Positions 1-10,395 of a stretch of 64,000 nucleotides of DNA are shown here, piece after piece. The stretch spans positions 2,976,001 to 3,040,000 of the forward strand of contig JAUTDP010000006.1 of assembly GCA_033439795.1 (NCBI GenBank). The letters run 5' to 3'. Made by a program: the position numbers and the translations under genes. The first letter of the stretch is position 1. Every line of letters starts with the position of its first letter. Below the pieces are notes generated by a model. The model saw only the letters and a list, made by a program, of their open reading frames with translations. It was not told the DNA's origin and made no database searches. The DNA comes from Sordaria brevicollis. Taxonomy: Eukaryota > Ascomycota > Sordariomycetes > Sordariales > Sordariaceae.

Positions 1-1069
1 GTCTAGTATGCGGTATAGCTTCGGGGAAATGCCTTCTCTCGTCGAGGTATCTGACTGCTGGCTCTTTCATGTCAACATTCACTCTGGGAGGATGGAGTGG
101 AAAGTGTTACATCCTTAGACAGACTTCCTTGATTTGGCCTCTATCCAAAGCCTCCAAAGAGACATGGGCATAAAGCCGGCTCCGAGAGAGCACTTTGAAA
201 GGTTTAAACACGCTTTGTAGCGTAGTAGATATTTGGATTGGGCAAATGTGCCGCTCTCCCAGTGTTGGAACTGTCTTGTCATTCCAGCAACACTTACCTT
301 TCTTCGTCAAATGACGGCTCCTCATATGGCAGGTCATCATATGAAGATCATATGAAGTCCATATGCAGTCCATATGGAGGCTACGTACCAACCTCAAAAG
401 ACAATGCCAAGACCTGATTTGGATATACCCCGGTACGCTTGTTCGTTCGTCGCCCCGATAATTTCTTCTTCCCCGCTCAGTAGTCGCTCTGCTGTATGCC
501 TCTATCCCCAACCTTACCACCTTCGCGCCTTCCTAAACTTTTGGAGGTTTACAATCTCAACCTCAACCTTTTCGTTATTGGCTGCCTAGCCAATTAAAAA
601 ATGTCACGTGGTAGTATTCTGGCTTCCCCGCGCGAAAACTTTTCACTATTTATACCTGCATCCTCGACCTTGTCGTCGACACAATCTCGGTGTTTCTTTC
701 AACCTCTTCATTACAACGTCGTCGTCGTCACCACCCGCAAATTCTGCCAGGTTTACTTTTTTACATCAAATCTTTCCGTGCATTGCTATAACTTGCTTTT
801 CAATTCCTTTTACTCCTTTTTACGCGTTTTGTAAGTGGTGCGCGTGCTCACCGCCAACTTCGCCTTCTTTCGCGACCTTGCCGTTGTCACCAACTTGTCG
901 TCGTGATAAACCTCCGCGTTTCCGCCAAGACACGTTTCTACATACTTTTCTTTTTCATTTTCTTAGCTCTTGTTCTTTTATTATTTTGTGATCTCTATGA
1001 TTGCTCCTACCGACGCTTCTACGCCCGACTTCAATTCTTTCACAGAACCGAGGAGCAAGACTATCGATT
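1..1069. other. Intergenic / 5' region of paralogue 1
   Basis: No convincing coding region. The reading frames here are short and lack family motifs. The right third is pyrimidine-rich (about 600-1000), as expected for a fungal promoter and 5' leader ahead of the first zinc-finger paralogue. A short CATATG tandem repeat lies at 337-380 and is listed separately. Confidence 0.6.
337..380. repeat. Four tandem 11-bp CATATG units
   Basis: Four back-to-back 11-bp units of the form YCATATGNAGN begin at 337, 348, 359 and 370. A fifth CATATG lies 15 bp upstream at 323. Each unit contains the palindrome CATATG, and the period is about one helical turn. It may be a protein-binding array or a simple microsatellite. 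Confidence 0.75.
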
Positions 1070-3225
1070 ATGGATCGCGTACCCTCGGACTATCTACCAG
1101 ATGATTCCGACTGGACCTGGACAAGGTTTCCAAATGAGATATTGCAGACGCAATGCAAGAGGCGCGGCCTTTCCGCATATGGCGACAGAAAGGCTCTGCA
1201 GCAACGACTGCTTGACCATAAGCAGGCCAACGTCATCATTCCTAGGAAAGGGCCTTGGCTTATGAGGCCCTACACCGGCGAGAACCAGGATTTACACTGG
1301 CAGTGGAGGTCGCGAAAGCACTTCATCAGCCATGTCAAAGACAAAAGCGACGCCCAAGTTGGTCTGCGAAAGATCTTTACTGTCGCGACTAGAGATCAAA
1401 ACGGTGACTACGTACCTGAGCGCCCTCTTGGGACTGTCACCTTTGACCGCAATCCGGCCTGTACCTGTGTCGGCGGCGTAAGTCTACCTCCCTCCCAACG
1501 TACAGAGCCCTGAAAGACTAACCCCCAAACAGAGTATTCGAGAAAAACCTTGCAGTCATTGGCTTTGTTGGTTACAATTCTTTTGTTATCTTCCCTAGGG
1601 ACAATCACCAAACGAGGATTAGCCAGCTAACTAGATCGTCCACAGATGTCCTCCGCAATGTTCTCCGCTGCCCCGAGCCGCTTCTATGGCAGCAGTCGTT
1701 CCTCTCTTCCGAGATCGAGCTTATCTACCGCATCAGCCCCGCCACCCGTAGCCGGATACATGATAGCAAATACCGACAAGGCGACTTCTGTTTTGTGTGT
1801 TTCAAGGATGAACATATTGAGGAGCCCATCTGGATCCAGTGCACCGCGTGCGGAATGCCGATGGACACCTGCTGCTACGACAACTTCCTGGAGGCCAGAA
1901 ATGTGCCACCAAAGAAGGAAGGTCAATGCATCGTCTGCCTTGATAAGGCTCACTGGGATGTCGAAAAGTATCGCGAGCAGCACGACAAAGCACACTTGGA
2001 TAATACCGGCAAATCCAAAGTCACAGCCACGGCTCCTGGGCCAGTCGAAAGCCACGTCTACTCGACAATCGAGGCGGAAATACCCAAATCTGCCAGTCCT
2101 AGCCGCTCGAGTTCACCCCATCTGAGCTATAAGGATGATAGTGGCTCCAACTGGTCAGACTGTGAAGAAGATTGCGGCAGCAGTCGCCGTCGGGGCAAGA
2201 AACCGAACAAAGCCATGAATGCAAAGAAGAATGCCACGGCCTCTCCTTGTCTCCCTCTCCGCTGTCAACCTACCGCCAAAGCTACACACTCAATTGTTTT
2301 CGAGAGCATTCATGCAAGCCCAGCGTCGCCTACTAGGCCTGTTAATGGGTATGGAACAAGCATGGTTCAGGTGACAGTCCCGGGCGGCCCAGCGAACTAT
2401 CGTTTGGAAAAACATCCAGACGAACAACCCCAAGGAAGAGACAAGCAACAACAGCAGCAGCACCAAGTACGACCAGCTCTTCCCGTCATTCGCACCGTGA
2501 GGGAATCGATACTCCCAGATCTTCACCCTAACCAGAGCAAGGAAATGGAGGTCATCGAACTTGACGATACGATATCGGTTATATCTATTTCCTCCGATTG
2601 CGACTCTGTCTATGACCCTGCTACGTCTGTACCTTCTCAAGACCGGGTACCCGCTTCTGCCCCCTTTGTTGCTTCTAATTTCATCCCTGTTCAAGATCTC
2701 ACCACACCTCCTGCTGTTGACGTCCAACAGCCCGTCTATTCACCTTCTCCTTCGGCTTCTGGTGGACCCGCTGACGAGATCATCGTCGAAACACAAGCTG
2801 GCAGCGCATCCGACAACGAGAATAGTGTCACTAGTAGTGGTTTCCTAGCCTCTACTATTCGAGCCTGGTCGGCAGTCGTAGGAGGTTCACGCCCTCAAGG
2901 ACCCGTAAACCTGAACGATGGGCGAGAAGGAGTTGTAGACTGTTATGGCGGAGATGTCAATAATGATGCTGTTGACAACGGACCCAGCCCAGATTGGGAC
3001 AGTGACACAATAATTGTGAAGAAGAAGAAGAAGACAGACAACAGCCACAATGACGGGGCCGTCAAAAGAAAGGTGAAGGAAACGCAAGAACTTGAGGGAC
3101 GCTCAAAGAGACAAAGAACAAACAAGGAGTCCCGGCACAAGATTCGGAGGCCTCAGTCTAAGAAGGGAGGAAAGTTGAGAGGCGTGGTGAGAGGGCAGAA
3201 AGTCGTGGAGGATCGTGAAGAGTGA
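1070..3225 (+). CDS. SAP-SWIM-PHD-like zinc-finger protein, paralogue 1
   Basis: Spliced gene with exons 1070-1477, 1533-1566 and 1646-3225, encoding 673 aa. Residues 7-50 resemble a SAP helix pair and begin with the family signature YLPDD. The SWIM zinc finger is C131-x-C133 at the end of exon 1 plus C143-x-H145 in the 34-nt exon 2; exon 3 then continues YVLRNVLRCPEPLLWQ. A PHD-like finger follows (C196/C199, C213/C216, D221, C224, C242/C245). Its usual histidine is Asp221, so zinc binding there may be weakened. The tail is low-complexity and ends in a strongly basic, NLS-like stretch, without the coiled coil of paralogues 2-7. Introns have phases 0 and 1, as in the other copies. SAP domains generally bind DNA; the role of this protein is unknown. 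Confidence 0.85.
2551..2600 (+). other. Candidate SUMO-interacting motif cluster (in paralogue 1)
   Basis: The encoded segment VIELDDTISVISISSD has two hydrophobic beta-strand cores (VIEL, ISVISI) next to acidic and serine residues, as in SUMO-interacting motifs. A further IIVET core next to an acidic stretch lies near 2780. This is motif resemblance only. Confidence 0.3.
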
Positions 3226-3934
3226 GCAGTACATTTGGAGGTCATGTTGTGAAGAATAGTTGATCAGCCGGGATGTCGTATTTCCTTGTGTCATTTCCTT
3301 TCTCTTTTCCTTACTCTCCTGTTTTTCTTCGTTTTCCTTGCTACTTGTGTTGGATATTTCCTTTTGGTTGTGGTTCAGCAACCGACTTGAGTTGCTATTA
3401 CACGCCTTGGCCTGATTGTTGAAGGATTGCTAGGACACAGAATCTACGTCGTTTTTGGCTTTGAGCTCTCTGCGCACCTGCTTGCTTTTTTGTCTCGCCG
3501 TTCAACAAGAACATGGCCATTGAGGCGCCATCTCGACTCCATCCGTCCAGCCCCGCCGCTGGCACCATTCACCAAGACCCGGACAGCTGGGACGGAACGG
3601 TGAACACGACCCTTCACTCACGGCGGCCGAGTGACCGATGTGCTTCCAGGACGTTCCCGAAGCCCTGTTGCTTGGGGCACTTGCCGCCCCGGGGGCTGTG
3701 GTAGCTGGTAGTGGTGGCCTGGATGCCCGGTGCTTTGGCGGGCGGGTTCTTTTTCTCTTGCACACAAAAATTTGGCCTTGGTTTCCTTTCCGCCTCCACG
3801 ACCCTATCACACCACGCAACACTTCTGATTTTCACTTTTGGCAACCCGGCGACGGTGCTCACTCATTTCTTGACTGCTTAGGACTTCGAATCCCCAATCT
3901 CATTCTCCTCAAAGCAACCCTTCCAGTCAACAAC
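3226..3934. other. Intergenic between paralogues 1 and 2
   Basis: Holds the 3' region of paralogue 1 (T-rich, about 3280-3400) and the promoter and leader of paralogue 2. Short open frames exist, but none shows family motifs or splice support. Confidence 0.6.
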
Positions 3935-5947
3935 ATGACCATGGAAGCCGCGAAGATCGAGTACTTACCGGACGACGTCAATTGGCGAAAGTATAGGAAT
4001 CTGGAAGTCCTCCAGCGTGAATGCGCCAAACGCTCCATTCCCGTCACTGGAGACAAAGAATGGCTACAATTCAGCCTATCCATGTTCCATGAAGACCACC
4101 CTCCGTCAGAGCCACGGCCGGAGCCCTGGCTGCGCAAGCCACCCGAGCCTTTCTATTCGGATCTCTTGACTGCAGCTCAGATTGAAAAACTTTGGGTTGT
4201 CAAAATCCGAGATCTAACCGGTCAGATCGGAGGTCGCGCCAGGAAGATGGCGTTCTCGATTGTACACGACGACGTCGCCGAGCCTTTCGTTGTCACTTTC
4301 TGTAACCGTCCTACTTGCACCTGCGACTACCTGGTATGTCAACCTTTCCACCTACCTTGCGTGCAGTTGGAGGATTATTGCTAACCAAGCATTACACAGC
4401 CCTACCAGTGTGTTCATATTATGTGTTTGTCACCTCCCCTTCCCTTCCTTACATCAAGACAGCAGCTCACACTGATTTCTAGACGTCATGCGATATGTTC
4501 TCAATGTTCCCGAGCCACTCCTCTGGCAGCGCGCCTTCCTCCGCTCCGAGGTTGTCGGAATATTTCGACGAAGCCACCCGGTTCAGGCTCTTCTCTCGCC
4601 GGAGCAGTACCCCAAACTGCCTGGACTCTGTCCGATTTGCTTCAAGGGAGACGCGGCGCACTTCGGTTGCTTTGCCTGCGGCATTGGCCTGCACGTAGGA
4701 TGCCTCGCAGTCTCTAACAAGCATCGCGGGTTTGTCCCGTTGTGCACGATTTGCAAAGACCGACATCAAGTAAAGAACATGGCCCAGGGAGCGAAAAAGT
4801 CCGAGGCGAGGGCCATTACAGAAGGGCGTACTGTCCCCGATGGAGAGTGGGGTCATGATTCTTCAGAAACTTCCAGCGGATCATCAGAAGAGGAGGGTTC
4901 TAGCGACGAGGAGTCGAGCGAGGAGGCCTCAAGCAATGAAGAGCAGGCCAACATCATCCCTCGCAACGGACGATATGACAACGAAGAGCCCAGGAATGAA
5001 GTGCCCCTCGCGGATGAGGAGCATGGTATCGCCCCCAATCAGCCCGTTGACCAGCTCATTGACCAGCCCGTTGACCAACCCCGACCTATCAACGAGCCCA
5101 TCGGCCAGCGTTCCCGCTCGCCGTCTGTCGCCATTAAGCAAGAGAGGTCCCCTTCTCCTTTTATCCCACAGCTCCCTTTGCCTCCGCGATCTAAGGCAAA
5201 GAAGCCCGCCAGCTCTCCTATACGCAAGCAGCCATCCCGAGCTGCCAAAGATGCCGGGCTACTTCGGCAGAGGCAAAGCCTCAACCCCGCGATCGAAGCT
5301 CCTGCTCCTCCCCCTAGTCGCAGCCCTGGCCGTACCAGGGCTCCTACACTTGCAAAAAGCCGGCCTGCATTTTCCGCACCTCGGATCATCACTCCGGTAC
5401 CGATCCCAGCTATTCCGGCAAATGCCATGTTACTGGCTCAACAACAACAGCAACGGCAACGGGCCCGACAGGTTGTGATTGTGTCAGAGGCTGGAAGTCC
5501 GCAGCTCGCACCCAGCAGCGTCCGCCGTGACGTAGTTCCCCTACACAATCCCGGAGTTCGAGCTTCAGCGACTCCTGCGCCCGACCCTGCTCCTCCTATT
5601 CAAGGCTCTGTCACTCCACTTGCAAGCTCACCTCCCATAACGCGAAGGCCGCCTCCCACCCCCTTGATACCGCTTTCTCTCCGATTTCTGCCCCTACTCC
5701 TCGTTCAGCCTCTCCCGCCCACTCTTCTCTTTCCACCTCGGCAGCTGTCAGTGCTAGCGTCAAGACCAGCAAGGAGAAGAGAAAGGCCATGAAGCTTGCT
5801 AGGAAGCTCAAGCGCCTGGCGAAGAAGTCTGCTGATGTTCGGAAGCATGCGGAGCGGGAGCTGAAGAGGCTCGCGAAGGAGAGTAAGCGGTTGGAGAAGA
5901 AGGTGAAGGCTTTGGCTAAGAAGCATGAGGCGGGTGGTGATGAGTGA
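3935..5947 (+). CDS. SAP-SWIM-PHD-like zinc-finger protein, paralogue 2 (apparent frameshift)
   Basis: Exons 3935-4333, 4400-4424 and 4483 onward. The SAP-like region starts EYLPDDVNW. The SWIM finger is C128-x-C130 (exon 1) plus C137-x-H139 in a 25-nt exon 2; exon 3 opens YVMRYVLNVPEPLLWQ. The PHD-like finger is intact (CPIC...CFAC-x4-H-x2-C...CTIC). A long Ser/Pro-rich tail follows. The frame that carries the finger ends at 5792. The family's C-terminal coiled coil (KAMKLARKLKRLAKKS...) is encoded to a stop at 5945-5947 in a different frame, open from 5531. The shift equals one missing base, most likely near the C5 run at 5659-5663. This could be a sequence error, a real frameshift or an unrecognised intron. 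The start could also be the ATG at 3941. Confidence 0.8.
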
Positions 5948-6792
5948 GGCTAGTGTGGTTGGTGGTTTGAGGAGGGAGAGGGGTAGTGGGATGTAAGGGT
6001 AATGTTTGTTTGGGAGGTTTGGTGCGGCGCAATGAGGAGGGAAGGAAGATAAAATGATGGAGTTGTAGGAGTACACTATGAGAGGAAAACGGGAAAGGGT
6101 TGCTCAAAGGTCATTAATGAAGATCATATGCCGGTTTGACCAGCATTGATTTGGAAGATCTTGAGCAGCAGACCATTGGGGGTGTCTATATGATTGTATA
6201 AATGTCCGAGATGTCAAGGAGAAAGAAATATAATAAAATAAAATCTCTCAATTGCAGACTGCTCACTGCCCACTCAGACTTCGCCTTCAACCTGCCTCCC
6301 GTGAATTGTAGAGGTATGGTGGTGAATTCAAAGATGTCTCGGACTCTCGGTGCCGAGCACTTTCCCAAAATAGTGCTCACATTTGCTCCTTCCATTCCCC
6401 ATACCGTGAGGCAGGAGCTTATCTGAACAAAACTGTACCTTCCCTCCCCGTCACTGACGTGCCTCCGGGACCGGAGCTTCGATGTGAGTGTCTGGGCACA
6501 TGAGCCAAAGTTGAGCAACTGCCTGCCTCGCGCCTGCCGTTGGCAGGATCGTAGATACTCGACTGTTGCCCTACACACACACTTTTTCTTACCCCGCGTC
6601 CTTTTTGCGAGTACCTTGTTGTTTCTCTCCCCACAACTCACGCCTCCATCAAAGTTCCGTCGACAGTGCAATATTTCCCAAGAGCGCAGGAACAAGCTCT
6701 TGAAGCTTAGTTGATCTCCATCTTGGAATTTCTCACACAATCCATTGTCATTTCTCAATCGGTTGAAAGAAATCTGGGTATCGTTGACAACA
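5948..6792. other. Intergenic between paralogues 2 and 3
   Basis: No gene seen. A poly-purine stretch follows the stop of paralogue 2. The last 300 bases are pyrimidine-rich and probably form the promoter and leader of paralogue 3. Confidence 0.6.
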
Positions 6793-8702
6793 ATGGCGGA
6801 GCACCCCCTCGCCAATAGGCTCCCCGACGACGTTGACTGGAGCGAGTACGACCATTCGGCACTACACGCGCAGTGCGTACTTCGCAATATTGGTGTTGAC
6901 AAAAATGCCAGCTGCGAGAGAATGATGCGCCTTCTGCACGTGTATCGGAAGCATCATACCACTGAAACTAGACTGCTCCCGTGGCGCCTCGACCCAAAAG
7001 ACGCCATATGTGATTATTGGATTGAGTTTCGCGTCCGCACCCTCCATGGTGAATTCAATCTAGCACAGGTCAGGAACATGCGAACCTTAGATGTGATGTG
7101 CTTCTGGAAAGACTTCACCATCTGCGACAAGGAAGGAAGGTCTTGGGTTGTTTCTTTGAAAGCGATCCCGAGTTGTACCTGTTCGCAGGAACCCACGGTA
7201 CGTTGACCTTCCACTTTCCCTTTCGACCTGGGATTCAGGGCTTTTAGCTAACGTCTTGGGTACTTCAGGACCGCTGCGATCACATCTTGTGTCAGTTCTT
7301 CATCCCCGCACCTTCTGTCCAAAGAACCCTCCATGCGCGTACTGACGGCTAAGCGGAAGACCTCTCCTACTATGTTCTCGACATCCCCATGCCATATTTC
7401 TGGCAAGCAGCCTTCTTGCCCTCCGAGCTCGAGTTGATCTACCGGCATAGTCTTCCCCTGCGTGGCTTAAGCATGACTGGCCGGGAAGCCCCGCAGAGAG
7501 TATGTGCTCTATGCTTCACATTTCTGCCTGATTCTGTGTTCTCCTGCTGTCGCAGACCTTTCCATAGGTGCTGCAATGATGCCGTCAAGAAGAAGAGAGT
7601 TCGAAAGCAAGCCAACCGTTGCTGGATTTGCGAGGATACCGCTGAGTGGGAATTCGAAAAATACCACCAAAGAGAGCTGGAACCGACTGCCACGACCACA
7701 AGAGCGCTCAATGCCGGGGACAACACCGTCGCGACTACCACTCCAATGTCACCTGCACCGACAGCAGGGACTGTTGACAAAGGCACCACACGTGAATTCA
7801 CAGAGCGTCATGGCGCAGGGGGTTTGGGTGGCTCCTCCAAAAATCAAGCCCACAGAGGCAAACAAGCCAACAGCACCCGCGAAGTCAACCAGCCTCCTTC
7901 CAATCCTCCACATCCGCATTCCCCTTTCGTCTCATCGACACCCAATGTCCCGCCTGCTCCCCAACCCGCTGTTAACAAGCCAAGTCCTGAGTCCCCTTCT
8001 CGCCCCCAAAGGCCTTCACAGGCGTCCAAGAACGTAACTCCTCAACATAAAGGCTCTGCCTCCCTTTTTTCCACCCCTGGACAGAGCACCACATCTTTTC
8101 CTACGCCCCCAGAGCCAAAACATGACCCTGAGAGAGCTGGTAAATCCAATCATAGCGTCTCCAGTAACTTGAGGTTGGAATCGACTCAGTCTTTGCCCTC
8201 CGATCCCTCGACTCAGTCTCCGATTCCGACCGCCTCTGCCCCTTGTGTTCCAACCTTCGGACAATCCGGGCAGACACCGGCTCCTCTGTCTGAAAGTGTT
8301 GATGCTCAAAGTCCTGCTGCAAGCGTTGTGGTTTCCATTGACCAGGCCGCTACACCAGTTCCAGATGCCCACCGTAGTTCTCCTTTTGGAGTTGTCGATG
8401 GTTCTTCGCTAGGCAATGGCATGAACTCTGATAGCATGAAGCGGAAGGCTGCAAGATTGGTACAGAAATGCCGTCGTCTGGAAAAGGAGTCACTCCGCAT
8501 GGGTAAAGACATGGAGCGCAGGATGCAGGTTATTGACAAAGAGTACAAACAAGAGCTCAAGACACTCAAAGAGAAGCGCAAGATGCTCAAGGAGAAGCGT
8601 AAGAGGAAGTGCATGAAAGCTCAACAGAAGTGGAAGAGTGGGCTCAAGAAACTCGAGCGCAAGAGACAGGACATTGAGCAGAAGCTGAAGGCTTTGGAGT
8701 GA
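6793..8702 (+). CDS. SAP-SWIM-PHD-like zinc-finger protein, paralogue 3
   Basis: Exons 6793-7197, 7269-7290 and 7360-8702 encode 589 aa. The start was chosen at MAEHPLANRLPDD because paralogues 5 and 6 begin MxHPLxGxLPxD; an upstream in-frame ATG at 6745 is less likely. The SWIM finger is C128-x-C130 plus C138-x-H140, the latter on a 22-nt exon. Exon 3 begins YLSYYVLDIPMPYFWQAAF. The PHD-like finger has CALC, a CC pair, then x4-H-x2-C and CWIC. The third ligand is displaced (CC rather than CxxC), so its fold may differ. A Pro/Ser/Thr-rich spacer leads to a long basic coiled coil at the C terminus (about the last 100 residues, rich in KxxLKEKRK). Confidence 0.87.
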
Positions 8703-9364
8703 AGTGGTGAAGCGAGTGGCGAAGGATAGTGTGTCTAGGGAGGAAGTGTGGGACAATTGACTATCTCCACGTCGGGAAAGGCTTGCGCAAGAAGGAAAGT
8801 TTTGCTCCAATAATTATCACTTGAGGTCTTTGATGATCTCAAGGACATATGGGTGTCATTTTGTCGGAGTATGGCTATGAGCGAGGCCCAGATGTTGAAC
8901 AAGAATATTGAAGAGCGTTGATCGAGGCTTGTATGCAAAGGAGGTAAATAAGATGAGCGGCTTTCAAAGGTTATGAGGTTGTACATAAAGCAACAAACGC
9001 AAAGTGCCAAACACAGCCATGATGTAGGTATCGAAGAGATTCTTGATTCTTCAGAACTTTTTGTAAGTAGAAAGACAAGATACTTTCCCATCACATTATG
9101 AGTCAGCTGTATTCCTGCATGGTGGCCCACTTGGTCCCTTGGATGCCTCTGTTAATGCAAGCCCATGCGTGAGCTCGAAGGCGGCATGTAATCATCCTCT
9201 CCCTCACCTACATAATCCCTCTAATCCCCCCTGTTCTTCATTCAACTTCTCTCTTTTATCAACCACCCTCCCGTCATCAGTTTCTGAAAAGTTCTGCCGA
9301 ACTTTCATACGCGACCCCGGCCTATGACCGAATCAGGACCGAACGAGTAACAACGCCAAACAAT
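8703..9364. other. Intergenic between paralogue 3 and the PPxY membrane protein
   Basis: No coding region supported. It contains the 3' region of paralogue 3 and a pyrimidine-rich leader just before 9365. Confidence 0.6.
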
Positions 9365-10012
9365 ATGCAGCTCACCAACACCACATCCTTGCCGTCGGGC
9401 GAAGGTCTCGACGCCCTGACCAAGGACCAGCTCAGAGTAATGACAATCTGTCTCTTTGCATTCGTGGGGTTGTTTTGTATCGGCGTTATCGTCATTGTCC
9501 TTGGAGTCAGAGAACTACTCGGAAAACCAGAAGGTTTCTCCCGGCTCTGGAAAAAGCACGCACCCGCCACCCCGCTCCTGCCAATCAGCGAAAATGATGT
9601 CGAAGCCAGAACCGTCGTTTACAAATTCACCAAGGCGGTCCTCAAATTCGTGGTATATACCTGGGTGGTGAGCCGGGTATTCAACTTCCTACGGCGCAAT
9701 GCACTCCCTCCTACATGTACCACGCCCCCATCGAGGTTGACCAGCCCCCAAAAAGACAGTCCCGAGGCCCCGGTCCCGGACGCCAGTTCCCGCTCCCAAA
9801 CCACCCGCACCCAACCGCCTACGCCACGTCCAGGTGGTCGAGCCAACAATACGCGCTTGCCACAAGAGCAACGTACATCGACCCGCCCATCCCCAATTCC
9901 TGCCCCTATCTCGACAGTTCCAACAACGCCAGCAAATCCTACTCCCGCTACACCAGCAGCATCTGCGGGTTCTTGGGGCCTCCCGCCCTCGTACGAGGAG
10001 AGCGAAGGGTAG
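9365..10012 (+). CDS. Small single-pass membrane protein with C-terminal PPxY motif
   Basis: Single-exon frame of 215 aa, unrelated to the flanking zinc-finger family. Residues about 26-48 form one strong hydrophobic segment (VMTICLFAFVGLFCIGVIVI), followed by a basic, amphipathic region at about 85-110. The second half is Pro/Thr/Ser-rich and ends PPSYEESEG, with PPSY at residues 207-210. PPxY motifs are bound by WW domains of Nedd4/Rsp5 ubiquitin ligases, and small membrane proteins of this layout often act as Rsp5 adaptors or substrates (family knowledge). That role is inferred here. I do not recognise the protein otherwise, and the long hydrophobic segment argues against a chance frame. 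Confidence 0.65.
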   Translation: MQLTNTTSLPSGEGLDALTKDQLRVMTICLFAFVGLFCIGVIVIVLGVRELLGKPEGFSRLWKKHAPATPLLPISENDVEARTVVYKFTKAVLKFVVYTWVVSRVFNFLRRNALPPTCTTPPSRLTSPQKDSPEAPVPDASSRSQTTRTQPPTPRPGGRANNTRLPQEQRTSTRPSPIPAPISTVPTTPANPTPATPAASAGSWGLPPSYEESEG

Positions 10013-10395
10013 GGAACTGGCGGACGTTTGCCAAAGCCCTTATCGACAGGCCAGGGCAGCTGGAGGCTTTAACGCAGTTTTCCAGGATTGAACACCCAAG
10101 CGTAGATGGGGGAGGGGGGGGAGCAAATTTAGGAAGAGGTTCTTAGCCAGCTGTGCAAAATATCCTTGTGTTATGGTGTAAATAGCAAAACAAACTACAT
10201 CCAGCCTTCAATCACATGTTGATATACCTCGACGTTTTCTGCTTGACTGCCCACCTGCATGTCAATGCGAGGCTTGCGTGAGCCCTACCGCAAGTCTAGC
10301 CACTTGATCTTCTTGTTGGATCTGTCTCCGCCTGAGTCTCTTCTGTCTTCATCGCAACATCGACCGTGACGCTTCTTTTCTTGGGTGAACCATTC
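10013..10395. other. Intergenic before paralogue 4
   Basis: A 383-bp gap with no gene. It includes a short G-run (about 10111-10120), the 3' end of the PPxY gene and the leader of paralogue 4. Confidence 0.6.

Noticed and set aside
1789..1938. RING finger interpretation of the second zinc module
   Set aside because: Ligand order CxxC...CxxC-x4-H-x2-C...CxxC fits the PHD C4HC3 spacing better than RING C3HC4. Called PHD-like; a cross-brace variant cannot be excluded.
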